NCBI RefSeq assembly: GCF_014649915.1
Contig: NZ_BMTY01000014.1
Location: 124,383-188,382, forward strand
Origin: Streptomyces toxytricini
GTDB taxonomy: Bacteria; Actinomycetota; Actinomycetes; Streptomycetales; Streptomycetaceae
Direction of reading: 5' to 3'
Length of the DNA stretch: 64,000 nt
Made by a program: the position numbers and the translations under genes. Under the pieces are notes generated by a model, which saw only the letters and a list, made by a program, of their open reading frames with translations, searched no databases and was not told the DNA's origin. The first letter of the stretch is position 1, and the number at the start of each line of letters is the position of its first letter. Below, in pieces: positions 35,467 to 45,058 of this stretch.

Positions 35467-36784
35467 GGTCGCCAGTGTTCCCGAAGGCGTGAGGGCTCAG
35501 CCCGGAGAAAGGGGCTGCGCGGGGACGGCTCCGGCGCCGCGATCGCACCAGTCGCGCCGTGATGGTGGCATCCAGGGGAGGCCGAGCGCGTGCTCTTCCG
35601 CCCAAGTGCCCGCGGCCGTCGGGCATGGGCCTGAGGATCGGCACGGATGCCGAGCGAGCCGGTGCGTCTGCGGGCCTGGTACAGCGCGCACGTGACCCTT
35701 TGCGTGCAGACCGGTCTCCGGCGTACGCACCCGGCGGGGTGCGTGATCCCGCGCTGGACGAGTCACAGGGCATCAACGCCGCCTGGCCGGAGGCATCCCT
35801 GCGGGTGTTCGCCGAAGCCACTGACTTGCGGATGCGCCACCGTGTCCTGCTGGATCTGCCCACCTCCCGCGCGGCATACCCGTTATAGGTGTTGAGGTGG
35901 TGCCGCACCCGCGGCATCACACCCTGCATCCACGCCCGCTGATCGGCCGCGACGATCCGATTCCGGCAATCGGCCGCGAGGCCACCACCTGCCGCTCACC
36001 CGCATGACCGGCCAAGCCGTGCAGCAGCACGACCGGCTTCCCCCGGCCCGCCCCCATCCCGGCAGACAGGACCAGCCCCATCACGCAAGACCACACGCTC
36101 GGACCACAGCACGACCGCCCGAGGAATCGTCCTGCCCCGATCTTGCCCCGGCAGCCACGAGCCGCGCTGAGGGCCGCCCTTGTCGAAGGCACGTCGCCGT
36201 GAAACACAGGCCACGTCCGCGGCGACGGTGCCCTGCGACCGCAGCAAGGACACTGCCACTGTCAGACCCAGCTGGCAGCATCAGCGAAGTGAACGCCCTG
36301 AAGCGTCCTCCACTCACCCCCGTCGCGAACGCAGAGGAGCATGTCCCTTGCGACTGCATGGCGTTAGCGCCCGGCATCGCTGCGGGCATCCTTGCCCCGG
36401 CCCTCCTGCTCGCCCCCGTCCTTCGCGGCCACGGCGGTACGATCGGGTGACGGTGCCCCGCGGTGTCCTCGTCCGCGTACGAGCCGGACGCCGACGACCT
36501 GAGGTGGCCACAGTCCGGATCCTCGCCGACCCGGACAGCGGCCGACGTGTGACACGAGCACGGCGCCGCACCACAGCGCGTCGCCCGGGTGGCAGCCCCT
36601 GCCGCACGCCCGGTCGCCGGAACGTCGCGAATCCGAGCGGGGGCCGCCTGTACTTCCGTGTGCCGGCGTCCCAGCCCGGCAGGCCCTGTGGTCGGCTCGG
36701 CGCCCTCCGCAGAGCGCCGTGGCCTCGCCGCCCGGTCCGGTATGGGCCGCTGACACCTCCGACAGCAGAAAGCACATTTCTTCG
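35467..36784. other. decayed region
   Basis: About 1.3 kb with no intact gene. Apart from the hydrolase fragment at 35930-36081, only short coding-like stretches appear, in changing frames. The composition is somewhat less GC-biased by codon position than in neighbouring genes. It appears to be an accumulation site of fragments left by insertions, and it leads directly into the histone-fold gene. Confidence 0.5.
35930..36081 (-). pseudogene. alpha/beta hydrolase N-terminal fragment
   Basis: From an ATG at 36081 the minus strand reads MGLVLSAGMGAGRGKPVVLL, then HGLAGHAGERQVVA, the oxyanion-loop region of an alpha/beta hydrolase. In a neighbouring frame, RIVAADQRAWMQGV resembles the next conserved segment (normally VVAxDQRGHG). 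The nucleophile Ser region and the rest are absent. It is a truncated, frameshifted copy. Confidence 0.5.
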
Positions 36785-37561
36785 ATGACCACACAACCTC
36801 CACGCACCGGGCACAGCGGTCCGCAGACCGCTTCCGTTGCGACCGACCTGCCGTTCAAGCCTCAGCTCGTCAAAGCAGTGTTCAGGGACGTGACGTCGTT
36901 GCACGTCTCCAAGTCGGCCGCGTGGGCCGCCGCGTCGGTGACGCGGACCGTGTTGACGGAGATCATCGAGGGCGCGAGAAGCGCGGCGGCCGAGGAGGGC
37001 AGGAAGAGGCTCACTCCCGAGGACCTCATCTCGGCGATCGACCGGAACGTCGAGGTGGAGGTGGGATCGGCGTGGTACCTGCACAGCCCGACCTTCCACG
37101 GCCGGATGGGCGAGGTGCGCAACGCCGATGGTGCTCTTGTGTCTCTTCGTGAGCGCCGCGGGGCGCGTACACCGAGTGGTGTGGCCGGCGCCCACCGGTT
37201 CGAGGCAGGGGTGAGAAGGCTGCTGAGGAGTCGGGGGGTGAGGGCGGTCCCGGCGACGGTCCGCGACCTGGACGGAATCGCGAGCGTGTTCCTGACGGAC
37301 CTGGCCCGGGACGCGGCCATGGTCGTCCGCGAGGGCGGGGTCAAGCGGTTCGGGACGGTCAGTCTGATGGTGCCGGGCGAGCCGGCCCCGGCCCCGCTGC
37401 TCAAGGACCCCCTCCTCGCCCTGTCCACCCGCCGCGGCGACGGGAGGACTGTGGGAGGGGACGACGTCCTGGCCGCCGGCACGATTCAGCTGTTCGGCGA
37501 TCTCAGACGACGCGCCATCTCCGAGGCAGCCGAGAGGACACGGAACACGCCGGCCAACTGA
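36785..37561 (+). CDS. double histone-fold protein
   Basis: A 258-residue protein; ATG 36785 has only a weak ribosome-binding site. Residues about 22-93 look like a complete core-histone fold: FKPQLVKAVFRDVTSLHVSK, then SAAWAAASVTRTVLTEIIEG, then GRKRLTPEDLISAIDRNVEV, with H2A-like order and the L2-loop pattern RKRLTPEDL. A second set of helices follows: HRFEAGVRRLLRSRGVRAVP, LDGIASVFLTDLARDAAMVV, and after an insertion of roughly 30 residues TVGGDDVLAAGTIQLFGDLR and RRAISEAAERTR, reminiscent of H2B. If correct it is a fused histone doublet that could fold as an internal pseudo-dimer and bind DNA. Assignment rests on motif reading only. It stands alone between decayed regions. Confidence 0.65.
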   Translation: MTTQPPRTGHSGPQTASVATDLPFKPQLVKAVFRDVTSLHVSKSAAWAAASVTRTVLTEIIEGARSAAAEEGRKRLTPEDLISAIDRNVEVEVGSAWYLHSPTFHGRMGEVRNADGALVSLRERRGARTPSGVAGAHRFEAGVRRLLRSRGVRAVPATVRDLDGIASVFLTDLARDAAMVVREGGVKRFGTVSLMVPGEPAPAPLLKDPLLALSTRRGDGRTVGGDDVLAAGTIQLFGDLRRRAISEAAERTRNTPAN

Positions 37562-37814
37562 TCGGGCCTGCCCCTGCGCTCTGCCCTCTGCGCAGGGTTC
37601 CCGGGTGTACGCGGCTCCTGGAATCCGGCGCCCGCATTCGGCTCCGGTCGGCTCGCAAAACGGGCTCGCCGCACAGGCGCGGACCGTCGGCCGCAGGCAC
37701 CCCAGGGGGAAGACCTTCCTTTCCGCCGTGTTCGCCGGTGGCTGGGTCGGAGCCGGTGACTCCCGGTGCCGGCCCCGATTCAGGGGCGTCGCCGACGACG
37801 TACGGACTGCTCGT
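37562..37814. other. intergenic region after the histone-fold gene
   Basis: About 250 bases with no convincing gene. It contains CGCAGG/CCTGCG-like short repeats only; no strong terminator hairpin was seen. Confidence 0.35.
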
Positions 37815-38170
37815 CATGACGCCGCCCTCCTGGGATCGCGGCCAGGTGCCCGGGGCCGGGCGGGACCATCACGCACAGGTCGTCCTGGACGTAAGCGGCG
37901 AGGACCGGGGGCCCCGGCGCGGGCTGATCGGCAGCACGGCGAGCGTCCATGCCGCGACCGAGCGGGCTGATCGCGACCGCCTCCCAGAGCCGGCCGCACG
38001 CCGGCCGGCCGTCCAGCTCCCGGCCCCGTGACGGTCAGCCGCGCCGCCATGCGGCATGCGTCCGCTACCCGGCCGACGGCTTCGCCGAGCAGGTCACCCT
38101 CGCCCTCGACGCGGCGGTCGCCGATCGCCCCGACACCGAACCGCTGCGGAAACTGGTGCTCGCCTCGTGA
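37815..38170 (+). pseudogene. probable remnant of a gene coupled to the TPR-like gene
   Basis: Gene-like coding starts around LVMTPPSWDRGQVPGAGRDH (one frame) and ends as GFAEQVTLALDAAVADRPD, then TEPLRKLVLAS, in another frame whose stop overlaps the next start as TGATG at 38168-38172. Such coupling suggests it was once the upstream partner in an operon. A frameshift near 38000 separates the parts. Family not recognised. Confidence 0.35.
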
Positions 38171-39297
38171 TGATCTTCCTCGCGGTGCTCGGCACACTGC
38201 TGCTGTTCGCCGTCGGCTACGTGCTGCGCGGCGTGTACTTCATCCGCAAGGCCAAGCGGCTGGAGGCGGAGGTCGCCCGGCTGGACGCCGAGACCGACGC
38301 GAACCGCGCCGAGGCCGCCCGCGCGGTCGTCGCCCGCGGCTTCGTACCCGGCGACCGGCTGTACACGGACGCGTGGGCACCGGTCCCGGCCGAGCGGACC
38401 GCCGCCGAGACCGCGGTCCGCGCCGGGGACTGGGAGGCCGGCGCCGCCTGGATCGAGGCGGCCGGCCAGGACTGGGACGAACGCTGGGAGCGCGTCCGCG
38501 CCCTCGCGGAGCTCGCCGCAGAGGACGACGCCTGGCTGCTGCGGTGGCAGGCCGCCCGGCCCGCCGACCCCATAGCGGCGCAGGTCAACGCCGACGCCGC
38601 CGTGCTGGTCGCGTGGAACGTACGAGGCTCCCTGCGGGCCAAGCACACCACCCGCGAGCAGTTCCGGGTCTTCCACCAGCTGCTCGGCAAGGCCCAGGAG
38701 GCCGCCCACGAAGCCCAACGGCTGGCCGACCCCGCCGACCCGCTCCCGTACATGATCGAGCAGCCGATGGCGATGGGCCTGGGCTACTCGCACGAGCAGT
38801 ACGAACGCCTCTGGGCGGAGATCATGGAGCGGGCCCCCAAGGCCCTGGGCCCGCACACCGGCGCCCTGCAGTACTGGTGCGCGAAATGGTGCGGCTCGCA
38901 CGAGCGGGCGGAGTCCTTCGCCCGGGCCGCCGCGGCCAAGGGCGAACCGGGCGAGCTGCTGTCGATGCTCCCGCTGTACGCCTGCTTCGAGCAGGAGCAG
39001 CACGAGGACGACATCGACCCGGACGTCTGGCTGAAGGAGCCGCACATCGTGGCGGCGGTGGACGCGGCCCTGCTCGACGTGGACGCGGCCGACCCGGACG
39101 ACCGGCGCGTGGTGCGGGTCCGCCACCTTCTGGCCTGGTTCCTGTACTGGCAGGACCGGTACCCGGAGGCCCTGGAGCAGTTCCGGCTGATCGACGGCTG
39201 GATCGGCCACGCCCCGTGGACGTACTCCTCGGACCCGAAGGGCCGGTACCTCAACGTCCGGGACTACACCGTCCGCCAGGTGCACGGCACCGACTGA
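38170..39297 (+). CDS. membrane-anchored helical-repeat (TPR-like) protein
   Basis: A 375-residue protein starting at ATG 38170 (GTG 38167 also possible), overlapping the stop of an upstream remnant. It opens with one membrane segment (MIFLAVLGTLLLFAVGYVLR), then a coiled-coil-like stretch (KAKRLEAEVARLDAETDANR). The rest is alpha-helical with repeated helix pairs and Trp/Ala-rich positions (WIEAAGQDWDERWERVRALA; YWCAKWCGSHERAESFARAA; WFLYWQDRYPEALEQFRLID), typical of TPR/Sel1-like solenoids that bind partners. Function unknown. A very long hairpin follows. Confidence 0.82.
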   Translation: MIFLAVLGTLLLFAVGYVLRGVYFIRKAKRLEAEVARLDAETDANRAEAARAVVARGFVPGDRLYTDAWAPVPAERTAAETAVRAGDWEAGAAWIEAAGQDWDERWERVRALAELAAEDDAWLLRWQAARPADPIAAQVNADAAVLVAWNVRGSLRAKHTTREQFRVFHQLLGKAQEAAHEAQRLADPADPLPYMIEQPMAMGLGYSHEQYERLWAEIMERAPKALGPHTGALQYWCAKWCGSHERAESFARAAAAKGEPGELLSMLPLYACFEQEQHEDDIDPDVWLKEPHIVAAVDAALLDVDAADPDDRRVVRVRHLLAWFLYWQDRYPEALEQFRLIDGWIGHAPWTYSSDPKGRYLNVRDYTVRQVHGTD

Positions 39298-39310
39298 CGC
39301 CGGGGACACC

Positions 39311-39363
39311 GCACCGCGGGCACGGGCGGGTGGGGATTCCCCGCCCGCCCGTGCCCGCGGTGC
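39311..39363. terminator. exceptionally long terminator hairpin
   Basis: Two 25-base arms, paired except for one G-T wobble, around a 3-base loop (ATT), 13 bases after the stop of the TPR-like gene. Left arm begins GCACCGCGGGCACGGGCGGG. It is very stable and almost surely ends transcription. Confidence 0.85.
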
Positions 39364-40009
39364 ACGAGGAGGCCACGGACGCTCACGTACCGCCGTCCGC
39401 CCAAGCTCCCGCCCCCCGCTTCCCGCTGGGGGAGCCGCCCCGGCTCGACGCGGAGGCCGCGCCGGACGCGCCGGCCGGGGAGAAGCCGGCGCTCACCGCC
39501 GCCCTGCTGCGGCTGCGCAGCAGCCGGCCCGGGCTGTTCGAGGGATGACGGCCTTGCCCGCCCGCGGCACGGCGGCGGAACACCGCCCGGCCTCGACCCC
39601 CTCCCCGGCCCCGCGGTCGTGGCCACCCGATTCTCCGCCGGGCCGGCCGCGGCGGGCGGCCGGCGCGGGATCGCGCTGCTCCTGCCGCCGGGCCCGCGGT
39701 CCCCGCTCCCCGGCCTCGCGGGCGGCGCGGAACCCCGTACGAGAGGGCGGCGGAGCCGTCCGGCCCGCCGGCCCGCGCGCCGGTGGTGGCGGTCCTGCGC
39801 GTGGGCCCGTACGTCCGGTTCCCGCTCTGCCGCCCCGGCCCGCTGCCCTCGCTGCGGACGGGGGCGGCACCCGCCGCCTGCGGGCCGCCCCGATCGAGCT
39901 GAACCCGTCTTCACCGGCTCCGCGGACTTCCCGGATCCCTTCCCGCCCCGGCCGGAAACCTGCCTCCGCGAGGACGGCGCTCGCCATCGCCGCCGGATCC
40001 CCCGGGCGC
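39364..40009. other. region without a convincing gene
   Basis: About 650 bases. The start shows plus-strand coding bias (GEKPALTAALLRLRSSRPGL, ending in a stop at 39546-39548), perhaps the tail of a lost gene. The remainder has open frames in all directions, as expected of very high GC, without domain matches I can recognise. Confidence 0.4.
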
Positions 40010-40921
40010 TTACTGCCACGGGCCTGCGGAGTCGGTGTCGACGGCCGCCTGGCTGCCGACGGTCAGCTCGGTGAAGGCGGCCGCCGCGCCGGTCAGCGGG
40101 ACGCGGGAGAACACCGCCAGGGGGCGGTGCCACGGCGGGTCGAGGGAGAGCAGGAGACAGTCCTCGCCGATGGCGCCCCGGACCATGTGCGCGGGGGCCA
40201 TGACGGTGCCCACCCCGGCTGCCGCCATCCGCACGGCCGTGGACGTGTGGTCCGTACGCAGCACCGTGCGCGGGGTGAAACCCACCGCCCCGCAAGCCCA
40301 GTCCAGGACGGGCTGCCCACCCACCAGCGGCTCCATCGCGCAGCGGACCCAGTCGCGGTCGGCGAGCTCGGCGAGGCGGACGGCTCCGCGCCCGGCGAGG
40401 GGGTCGCCCGACGGGACGACGATGACCAGCTCCTCGCGGCCCACCCGCACCAGGGGGCCCGTCCAGTCCTTGGGCTCGGGGCCCACGGCGAGGTCGGCGG
40501 CCCCGCGCTCCAACTGCTCCTCCAGGGCGTCCGTGGAACCGTACTCGCGCAGCACCAGGGAGACCCCGGGGTACAGGGCCCGCCAGCGGGCGGTGACGCC
40601 CGGGAGCATTCCGACCGCGATGGCGTGCACGGTCGCGATGTGCAGTTCGCCGCCGGCCACTCCGGCCGCCGCCCGGGCGGCCCGCTCCGCCTCGCGGGCG
40701 CTGCGGACGGCGAGCTGCGCGTGCGGCAGGAAGGCGCGGCCCATGGCGGTCAGCCGCACCCCCCGCGGCAGGCGCTCCAGCAGCGCGCCGCCCACGGCCG
40801 TCTCCAACGCCTTGACCTGGTGGGAGAGGGCGGGCTGGGTGACGTGCAGGGCGTCGGCGGCCCGGGTGAAGGAGGACTCCTCCACCACGGCGAGGAAGTA
40901 CTCCATCTGACGCAGACTCAT
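40010..40921 (-). CDS. LysR family regulator
   Basis: A 303-residue protein, ATG at 40921 without a clear ribosome-binding site. N-terminal winged helix: MSLRQMEYFLAVVEESSFTR, then AADALHVTQPALSHQVKALE. The substrate domain follows (GGELHIATVHAIAVGMLPGV; ADLAVGPEPKDWTGPLVRVG). It is divergent from the dihydrolipoyl dehydrogenase-like gene (gap 83 bases), the classic arrangement of a LysR activator and its target. The effector is unknown. Confidence 0.9.
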   Translation of the reverse strand: MSLRQMEYFLAVVEESSFTRAADALHVTQPALSHQVKALETAVGGALLERLPRGVRLTAMGRAFLPHAQLAVRSAREAERAARAAAGVAGGELHIATVHAIAVGMLPGVTARWRALYPGVSLVLREYGSTDALEEQLERGAADLAVGPEPKDWTGPLVRVGREELVIVVPSGDPLAGRGAVRLAELADRDWVRCAMEPLVGGQPVLDWACGAVGFTPRTVLRTDHTSTAVRMAAAGVGTVMAPAHMVRGAIGEDCLLLSLDPPWHRPLAVFSRVPLTGAAAAFTELTVGSQAAVDTDSAGPWQ

Positions 40922-41004
40922 GATCGGCAAGCATAAGGAACCTGCATGGGGTCCAGAACATCTTTGCCTTGGACGGCGGGGAACGGCCGGTACAGGCTCG
41001 GTAC

Positions 41005-42432
41005 ATGAGCAACGACAGCAACAGCTTCGGCGACGGCACTGCGGACGTGATCGTGATCGGCGGCGGCACCGGCGGCTACAGCACCGCCCTGCGCGCCTCG
41101 GCCCTCGGACTGACCGTGCTGCTCGCCGAGCGCGACAAGGTGGGTGGGACCTGCCTGCACCGCGGCTGCATCCCCAGCAAGGCCATGCTGCACGCGGCCG
41201 AACTCGTCGACGGCATAGCCGAGGCGCGCGAGCGCTGGGGCGTACGGGCGAGCGTGGAGTCGGTGGACTGGGCGGCGCTCGGCGCGACCCGGGACGACAT
41301 CGTCGGCCGCAACCACAGGGGCGTGGAAGGCCATTTGGAGCACGCCGGGGTGCGGGTGCTGCGCAGCGGCGCCCGGTTGACCGGTCCGCGGTCCATCCGG
41401 ACCGAGGACGGGCGGGAGTACACCGCCACCCGGGGGCTCGTGCTGGCCACCGGGTCCCGGCCGCGCACACTGCCCGGGCTGCAGCCCGACGGGCAGACGG
41501 TGGTCACCAGCGACGACGCGCTGTTCGCGCCCGGGCTGCCGGCTTCGGTACTCGTGCTGGGCGGCGGGGCCATCGGCGTGGAGTACGCCTCCTTCCACCG
41601 TTCCATGGGGGCCGAGGTCACCCTGGTCGAGGCGGCGGACCGGCTGGTGCCGTCGGAGGACGCGGACGTGTCCCGGCACCTGGCACGAGGCCTGAAGAAG
41701 CGCGGCATCGACGTCCAGACGGGCGCCCGGCTGGAGGGTGCGGCGGTGGGGGACGGGGTCGTCCGGGCCACCGTGCGGACCGCGCGCGGAGAGCTGCGCG
41801 GGCTGGAGGCGGAGCAGCTGCTCGTGGCGGTCGGCCGGGTCCCGGTCACCGACGGGCTCGACCTTGCAGCGGCCGGACTGGCCACCGACGAACGCGGGTT
41901 CGTGGCGCCGGCCGACTGGTCCCGGCTGGAGACCGCCGTCCCCGGCATCCACGTCGTCGGCGACCTCCTGCCGCCGCCCTCGCCGGGGCTGGCGCACGCG
42001 TCCTTCGCGGAGGGGCTGCTCGTCGCCGAGACACTGGCCGGGGTGGCGAGCGCGCCGGTGGACTACGCGGCGGTGCCGCGGGTCACCTACTCGGCGCCGC
42101 AGACCGCCGCCGTGGGGCTGACGGAGCTGCAGGCGCGCGAGGCGGCGTACGACGTGGTGGTGAACACGATGCCGCTGACCGCGGTGGCGAAGGGGATGGT
42201 GCACGGGCAGGGCGGCACGGTGAAGGTCATCGCCGAGCGGGGCGGACGGGTGCTGGGGGTGCACATGGTCGGGCCGCACGTGTCCGAGATGATCGCGGAG
42301 AGCCAGCTGATCGTGGGGTGGGACGCCGAGCCGTCCGACGTGGCCCGCCATATCCATCCCCACCCGACGTTGTCGGAGGCGGTGGGCGAAGCCTTCCTCT
42401 CGCTCGCCGGCCGAGGGCTCCACCAGCAGTAG
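41005..42432 (+). CDS. dihydrolipoyl dehydrogenase-like flavoprotein
   Basis: A 475-residue class I pyridine nucleotide-disulfide oxidoreductase; ATG 41005. FAD motif VIVIGGGTGGYSTALRASAL, redox-active disulfide in GGTCLHRGCIPSKAM (Cys-x4-Cys), second Rossmann ASVLVLGGGAIGVEYASFHR, FAD-binding GIHVVGDLLPPPSPGLAHAS, and the catalytic His-Glu pair in HIHPHPTLSEAVGEAF. It is full length and intact. As it stands alone with a LysR regulator rather than with E1/E2 genes, it may serve a different disulfide substrate or quinone reduction rather than a 2-oxo-acid complex. Confidence 0.9.
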   Translation: MSNDSNSFGDGTADVIVIGGGTGGYSTALRASALGLTVLLAERDKVGGTCLHRGCIPSKAMLHAAELVDGIAEARERWGVRASVESVDWAALGATRDDIVGRNHRGVEGHLEHAGVRVLRSGARLTGPRSIRTEDGREYTATRGLVLATGSRPRTLPGLQPDGQTVVTSDDALFAPGLPASVLVLGGGAIGVEYASFHRSMGAEVTLVEAADRLVPSEDADVSRHLARGLKKRGIDVQTGARLEGAAVGDGVVRATVRTARGELRGLEAEQLLVAVGRVPVTDGLDLAAAGLATDERGFVAPADWSRLETAVPGIHVVGDLLPPPSPGLAHASFAEGLLVAETLAGVASAPVDYAAVPRVTYSAPQTAAVGLTELQAREAAYDVVVNTMPLTAVAKGMVHGQGGTVKVIAERGGRVLGVHMVGPHVSEMIAESQLIVGWDAEPSDVARHIHPHPTLSEAVGEAFLSLAGRGLHQQ

Positions 42433-43032
42433 CCGCCCGCCGGGGGGTGCCGCTCCACCGGCCGAGGTGCCTGCGTCAGCCGTCGGCCACCTGGTCCGCG
42501 CCGGCCTGTGGTCCGCCTCGGCGGTGGCCCGCGGTTCCCCGACATCCCCCTCGGACCAGGTGGCCGCCCTCGCTCGCTGCGGGACCTGCCCGCCCTCGAC
42601 CGGCACGTTCCCCTCGGCCGGGGCCGGCCCGCCCGCCGCCCCGGCGTGGGCCGTACCGACTTCGACCAGGTCGTCAGGCTCGGGTGACTGTCCCCGGTCG
42701 GCCGGGGGTTCCAGCCACTCGGCGGGGATGTACCCGACGATCGCCGGATGGCCGACGGAGGGCATGGCCCTCCAGGCTGGTGGCATGACACAGCGTGCGC
42801 AGGAGCGACACCGGGCTGCGCAAGGGCGCGCTCGGGGAGTTCCGCGGTACGGCACGGGCGGCGAGCGGCATCTGTCTGGCTGTCGTCAGCTTTGACCTCC
42901 GCGCTGCCGTTGTGCCCGCGCTCGCCGCGACGGCCGTCGAACCGGCCCCCTGAACCGAGCGCCACGGCCGTTCGGGCCGATGCCCGCCGCTGCTGACGCG
43001 CTGCGCCGGAGAGCACGTAGGAAAGGAATTTT
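42433..43032. other. region without a convincing gene
   Basis: About 600 bases before the ABC exporter. A minus-strand stretch (MPSVGHPAIVGYIPAEWLEP) has coding-like third-position bias but its frame continues without a proper stop into the antisense of the flavoprotein gene, so it is not called. No strong terminator was found after 42432. Confidence 0.4.
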
Positions 43033-44835
43033 GTGAACACCGCATCCGCCCCGGAGGCGACGGGTGCCGACGCCCCGCGCACCCGCGAGACGCTCAAGGC
43101 GCTGTACGGGTACGTCCGACCGCACCGGTGGACCGTCGTACTCGGTCTGCTGCTGGCGCTGGTGGGAACGGCCGGAGGACTGCTGCAGCCGCTGGCCACG
43201 AAGGCGCTGGTCGACCGGCTCTCGTCCGGCGGCACGCTCGCCGACATCCTGCTGGCCCTGACCCTGCTGGTGCTGTTCGGCACGGTGGCCGAGGCCTTCG
43301 GCGCCTATGTCCTGGAGCGGACGGCGGAGTCGGTGGTCCTGGCCGCTCGGCGCAGTCTGATCGGCCGGCTGCTGCGGTTGCGGCTTTCGGCGGTTGACCG
43401 GGTGCAGCCGGGCGATCTCATGTCACGGGTGACGTCCGACACCACACTGCTGCGGGCCGTCAGCACCCAGGCCGTGGTCAACGCCGCGACCGGCGTGCTG
43501 GCCCTCGTCGCGGCGCTCGTCGTGATGGCCGTTCTGGACGCCGTCCTGCTCGGCGTCACCCTCCTCGTGGTCGCGGTCGTCGGGACGGGCGCCGCCCTGG
43601 TGATGCCGAGGATCGGGCACGCCGCCGAACGCTCCCAGGCCGCGGTCGGGGAGATGTCCACCGACCTGGAGCGGGCCCTCGGCGCGTTCCGCACGGTGAA
43701 GGCGTCCGGCGCCGAGGAGCGCGAGACCGCCCGCGTCGAGGCGTCGGCCCGGCGGGCGTGGCGCCACGGCGTGCGCGGTGCCAAGTGGGAGGCGCTGCTG
43801 GGTACGGCGGACAACCTCGCCGTCCAACTGGCGTTCCTCGCGGTGCTCGCCGTCGGCGGAGCGCGAGTGGCGTCCGGGGACATCCCCGTCTCCACGCTCA
43901 TCGCCTTCCTGCTGTACCTGTTCTACCTGATGGAGCCGGTGTACAAGCTGGTCGAGGCCGCCTCCGCGTACCAGGAGGGCTCGGCCGCGATCTCCCGGAT
44001 CAAGGAGGTGGACCGCCTGGCGGCGGAGCCGCCGGCCACGAACCCGCCGGAGCGAACCGCGGCGACGGCAGCCGTGCCGCGTCCTGCGTCGCTCTGCTTC
44101 GAAAACGTGTCCTTCCGGTACGGGCCCGGGCTGCCGTACATCCACCGGCAGGTGGACTTCGAGGTGCCGGGTGCCGGGATGACCGCCTTCGTCGGGCCTT
44201 CGGGCGCGGGCAAGTCGACGGTCTTCTCGCTCATCGAGCGGTTCTACGAGACGACCGGCGGCCGCATCCTGGTCGACGGCGAGGACATACGCCGGTGGCC
44301 GCTGTCCGAGCTGCGGTCCGCCATCGGGTACGTCGAGCAGGACGCGCCGGTGCTGGCCGGCACCCTGCGGGAGAACCTGGTCTTCAGCGCGCCCGGCGCG
44401 ACGGACGACGACATCCGCGCCGTCCTCGCCCGGACCCGGCTCGACGCCCTCGTCGAGCGTCTCCCGCACGGCCTGGACACCCTGGTCGGGCACCGCGGCT
44501 CGAAGCTGTCCGGCGGCGAGCGGCAGCGCGTCGCGATCGCCCGCGCACTGCTGCGCAGGCCCCGCCTGCTGCTGCTCGACGAGGCGACCTCGCAGCTCGA
44601 CGCGGTCAACGAGTCGGCGCTGCGGGATGTCATCGTCGAGACGGCACGCGAGACCACCGTCCTGGTGGTGGCGCACCGCCTGTCGACGGTGACGGACGCG
44701 GACCGCATCGTCGTCATGGACGCCGGCCGGGTCCGAGCGACCGGCACCCACGAGGAGCTCGTGGCGGAGGACGAGCTGTACGCGGAGCTCGCCGCGACCC
44801 AGCTCCTGCTCCCGGCCGGGCGTCCCGGCAGGTGA
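43033..44835 (+). CDS. ABC exporter (fused permease and ATPase)
   Basis: A 600-residue half-transporter from GTG 43033 with AAAGGA 6 bases upstream. The N-terminal ~330 residues contain six membrane helices (e.g. [40 protein letters not shown]). The ATPase follows: Walker [11 protein letters not shown]-loop [13 protein letters not shown], signature [17 protein letters not shown], Walker [14 protein letters not shown], and H-loop [16 protein letters not shown]. All catalytic residues are intact. It fits type IV multidrug/lipid exporters and probably works as a homodimer. The substrate is unknown. A terminator follows at 44847. Confidence 0.92.
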   Translation: MNTASAPEATGADAPRTRETLKALYGYVRPHRWTVVLGLLLALVGTAGGLLQPLATKALVDRLSSGGTLADILLALTLLVLFGTVAEAFGAYVLERTAESVVLAARRSLIGRLLRLRLSAVDRVQPGDLMSRVTSDTTLLRAVSTQAVVNAATGVLALVAALVVMAVLDAVLLGVTLLVVAVVGTGAALVMPRIGHAAERSQAAVGEMSTDLERALGAFRTVKASGAEERETARVEASARRAWRHGVRGAKWEALLGTADNLAVQLAFLAVLAVGGARVASGDIPVSTLIAFLLYLFYLMEPVYKLVEAASAYQEGSAAISRIKEVDRLAAEPPATNPPERTAATAAVPRPASLCFENVSFRYGPGLPYIHRQVDFEVPGAGMTAFVGPSGAGKSTVFSLIERFYETTGGRILVDGEDIRRWPLSELRSAIGYVEQDAPVLAGTLRENLVFSAPGATDDDIRAVLARTRLDALVERLPHGLDTLVGHRGSKLSGGERQRVAIARALLRRPRLLLLDEATSQLDAVNESALRDVIVETARETTVLVVAHRLSTVTDADRIVVMDAGRVRATGTHEELVAEDELYAELAATQLLLPAGRPGR

Positions 44836-44846
44836 GCGCAGTGCGG

Positions 44847-44878
44847 GGGTTGTCCCCGCCGCACGGCGGGGACAGCCC
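44847..44878. terminator. terminator hairpin after ABC exporter
   Basis: 14-base arms (GGGTTGTCCCCGCC / GGCGGGGACAGCCC) with one G-T wobble and a 4-base loop, 12 bases after the stop of the exporter gene. Confidence 0.85.
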
Positions 44879-45058
44879 TGCCGGGTGGCGGAGCGGCACC
44901 GGGCATCCGTCGATGACGGCGGACCACACGAGGCGTGGGGCCGGGGTCCCAGCCGCTCGGAGTGACCGCCGGGCCCGCCCGGTCCCGGCGGTCCCTCCGA
45001 GCGGGCAGCCACGGCAGCTGAGCCGGGCGGGCGATGGAGGACCCGGCCCGGCCAGGCG

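Noticed and set aside
42466-42787. Possible minus-strand gene (MPSVGHPAIVGYIPAEWLEP)
   Set aside because: The frame has good third-position bias at its start but no stop until far inside the antisense of the flavoprotein gene, and no family is recognised.
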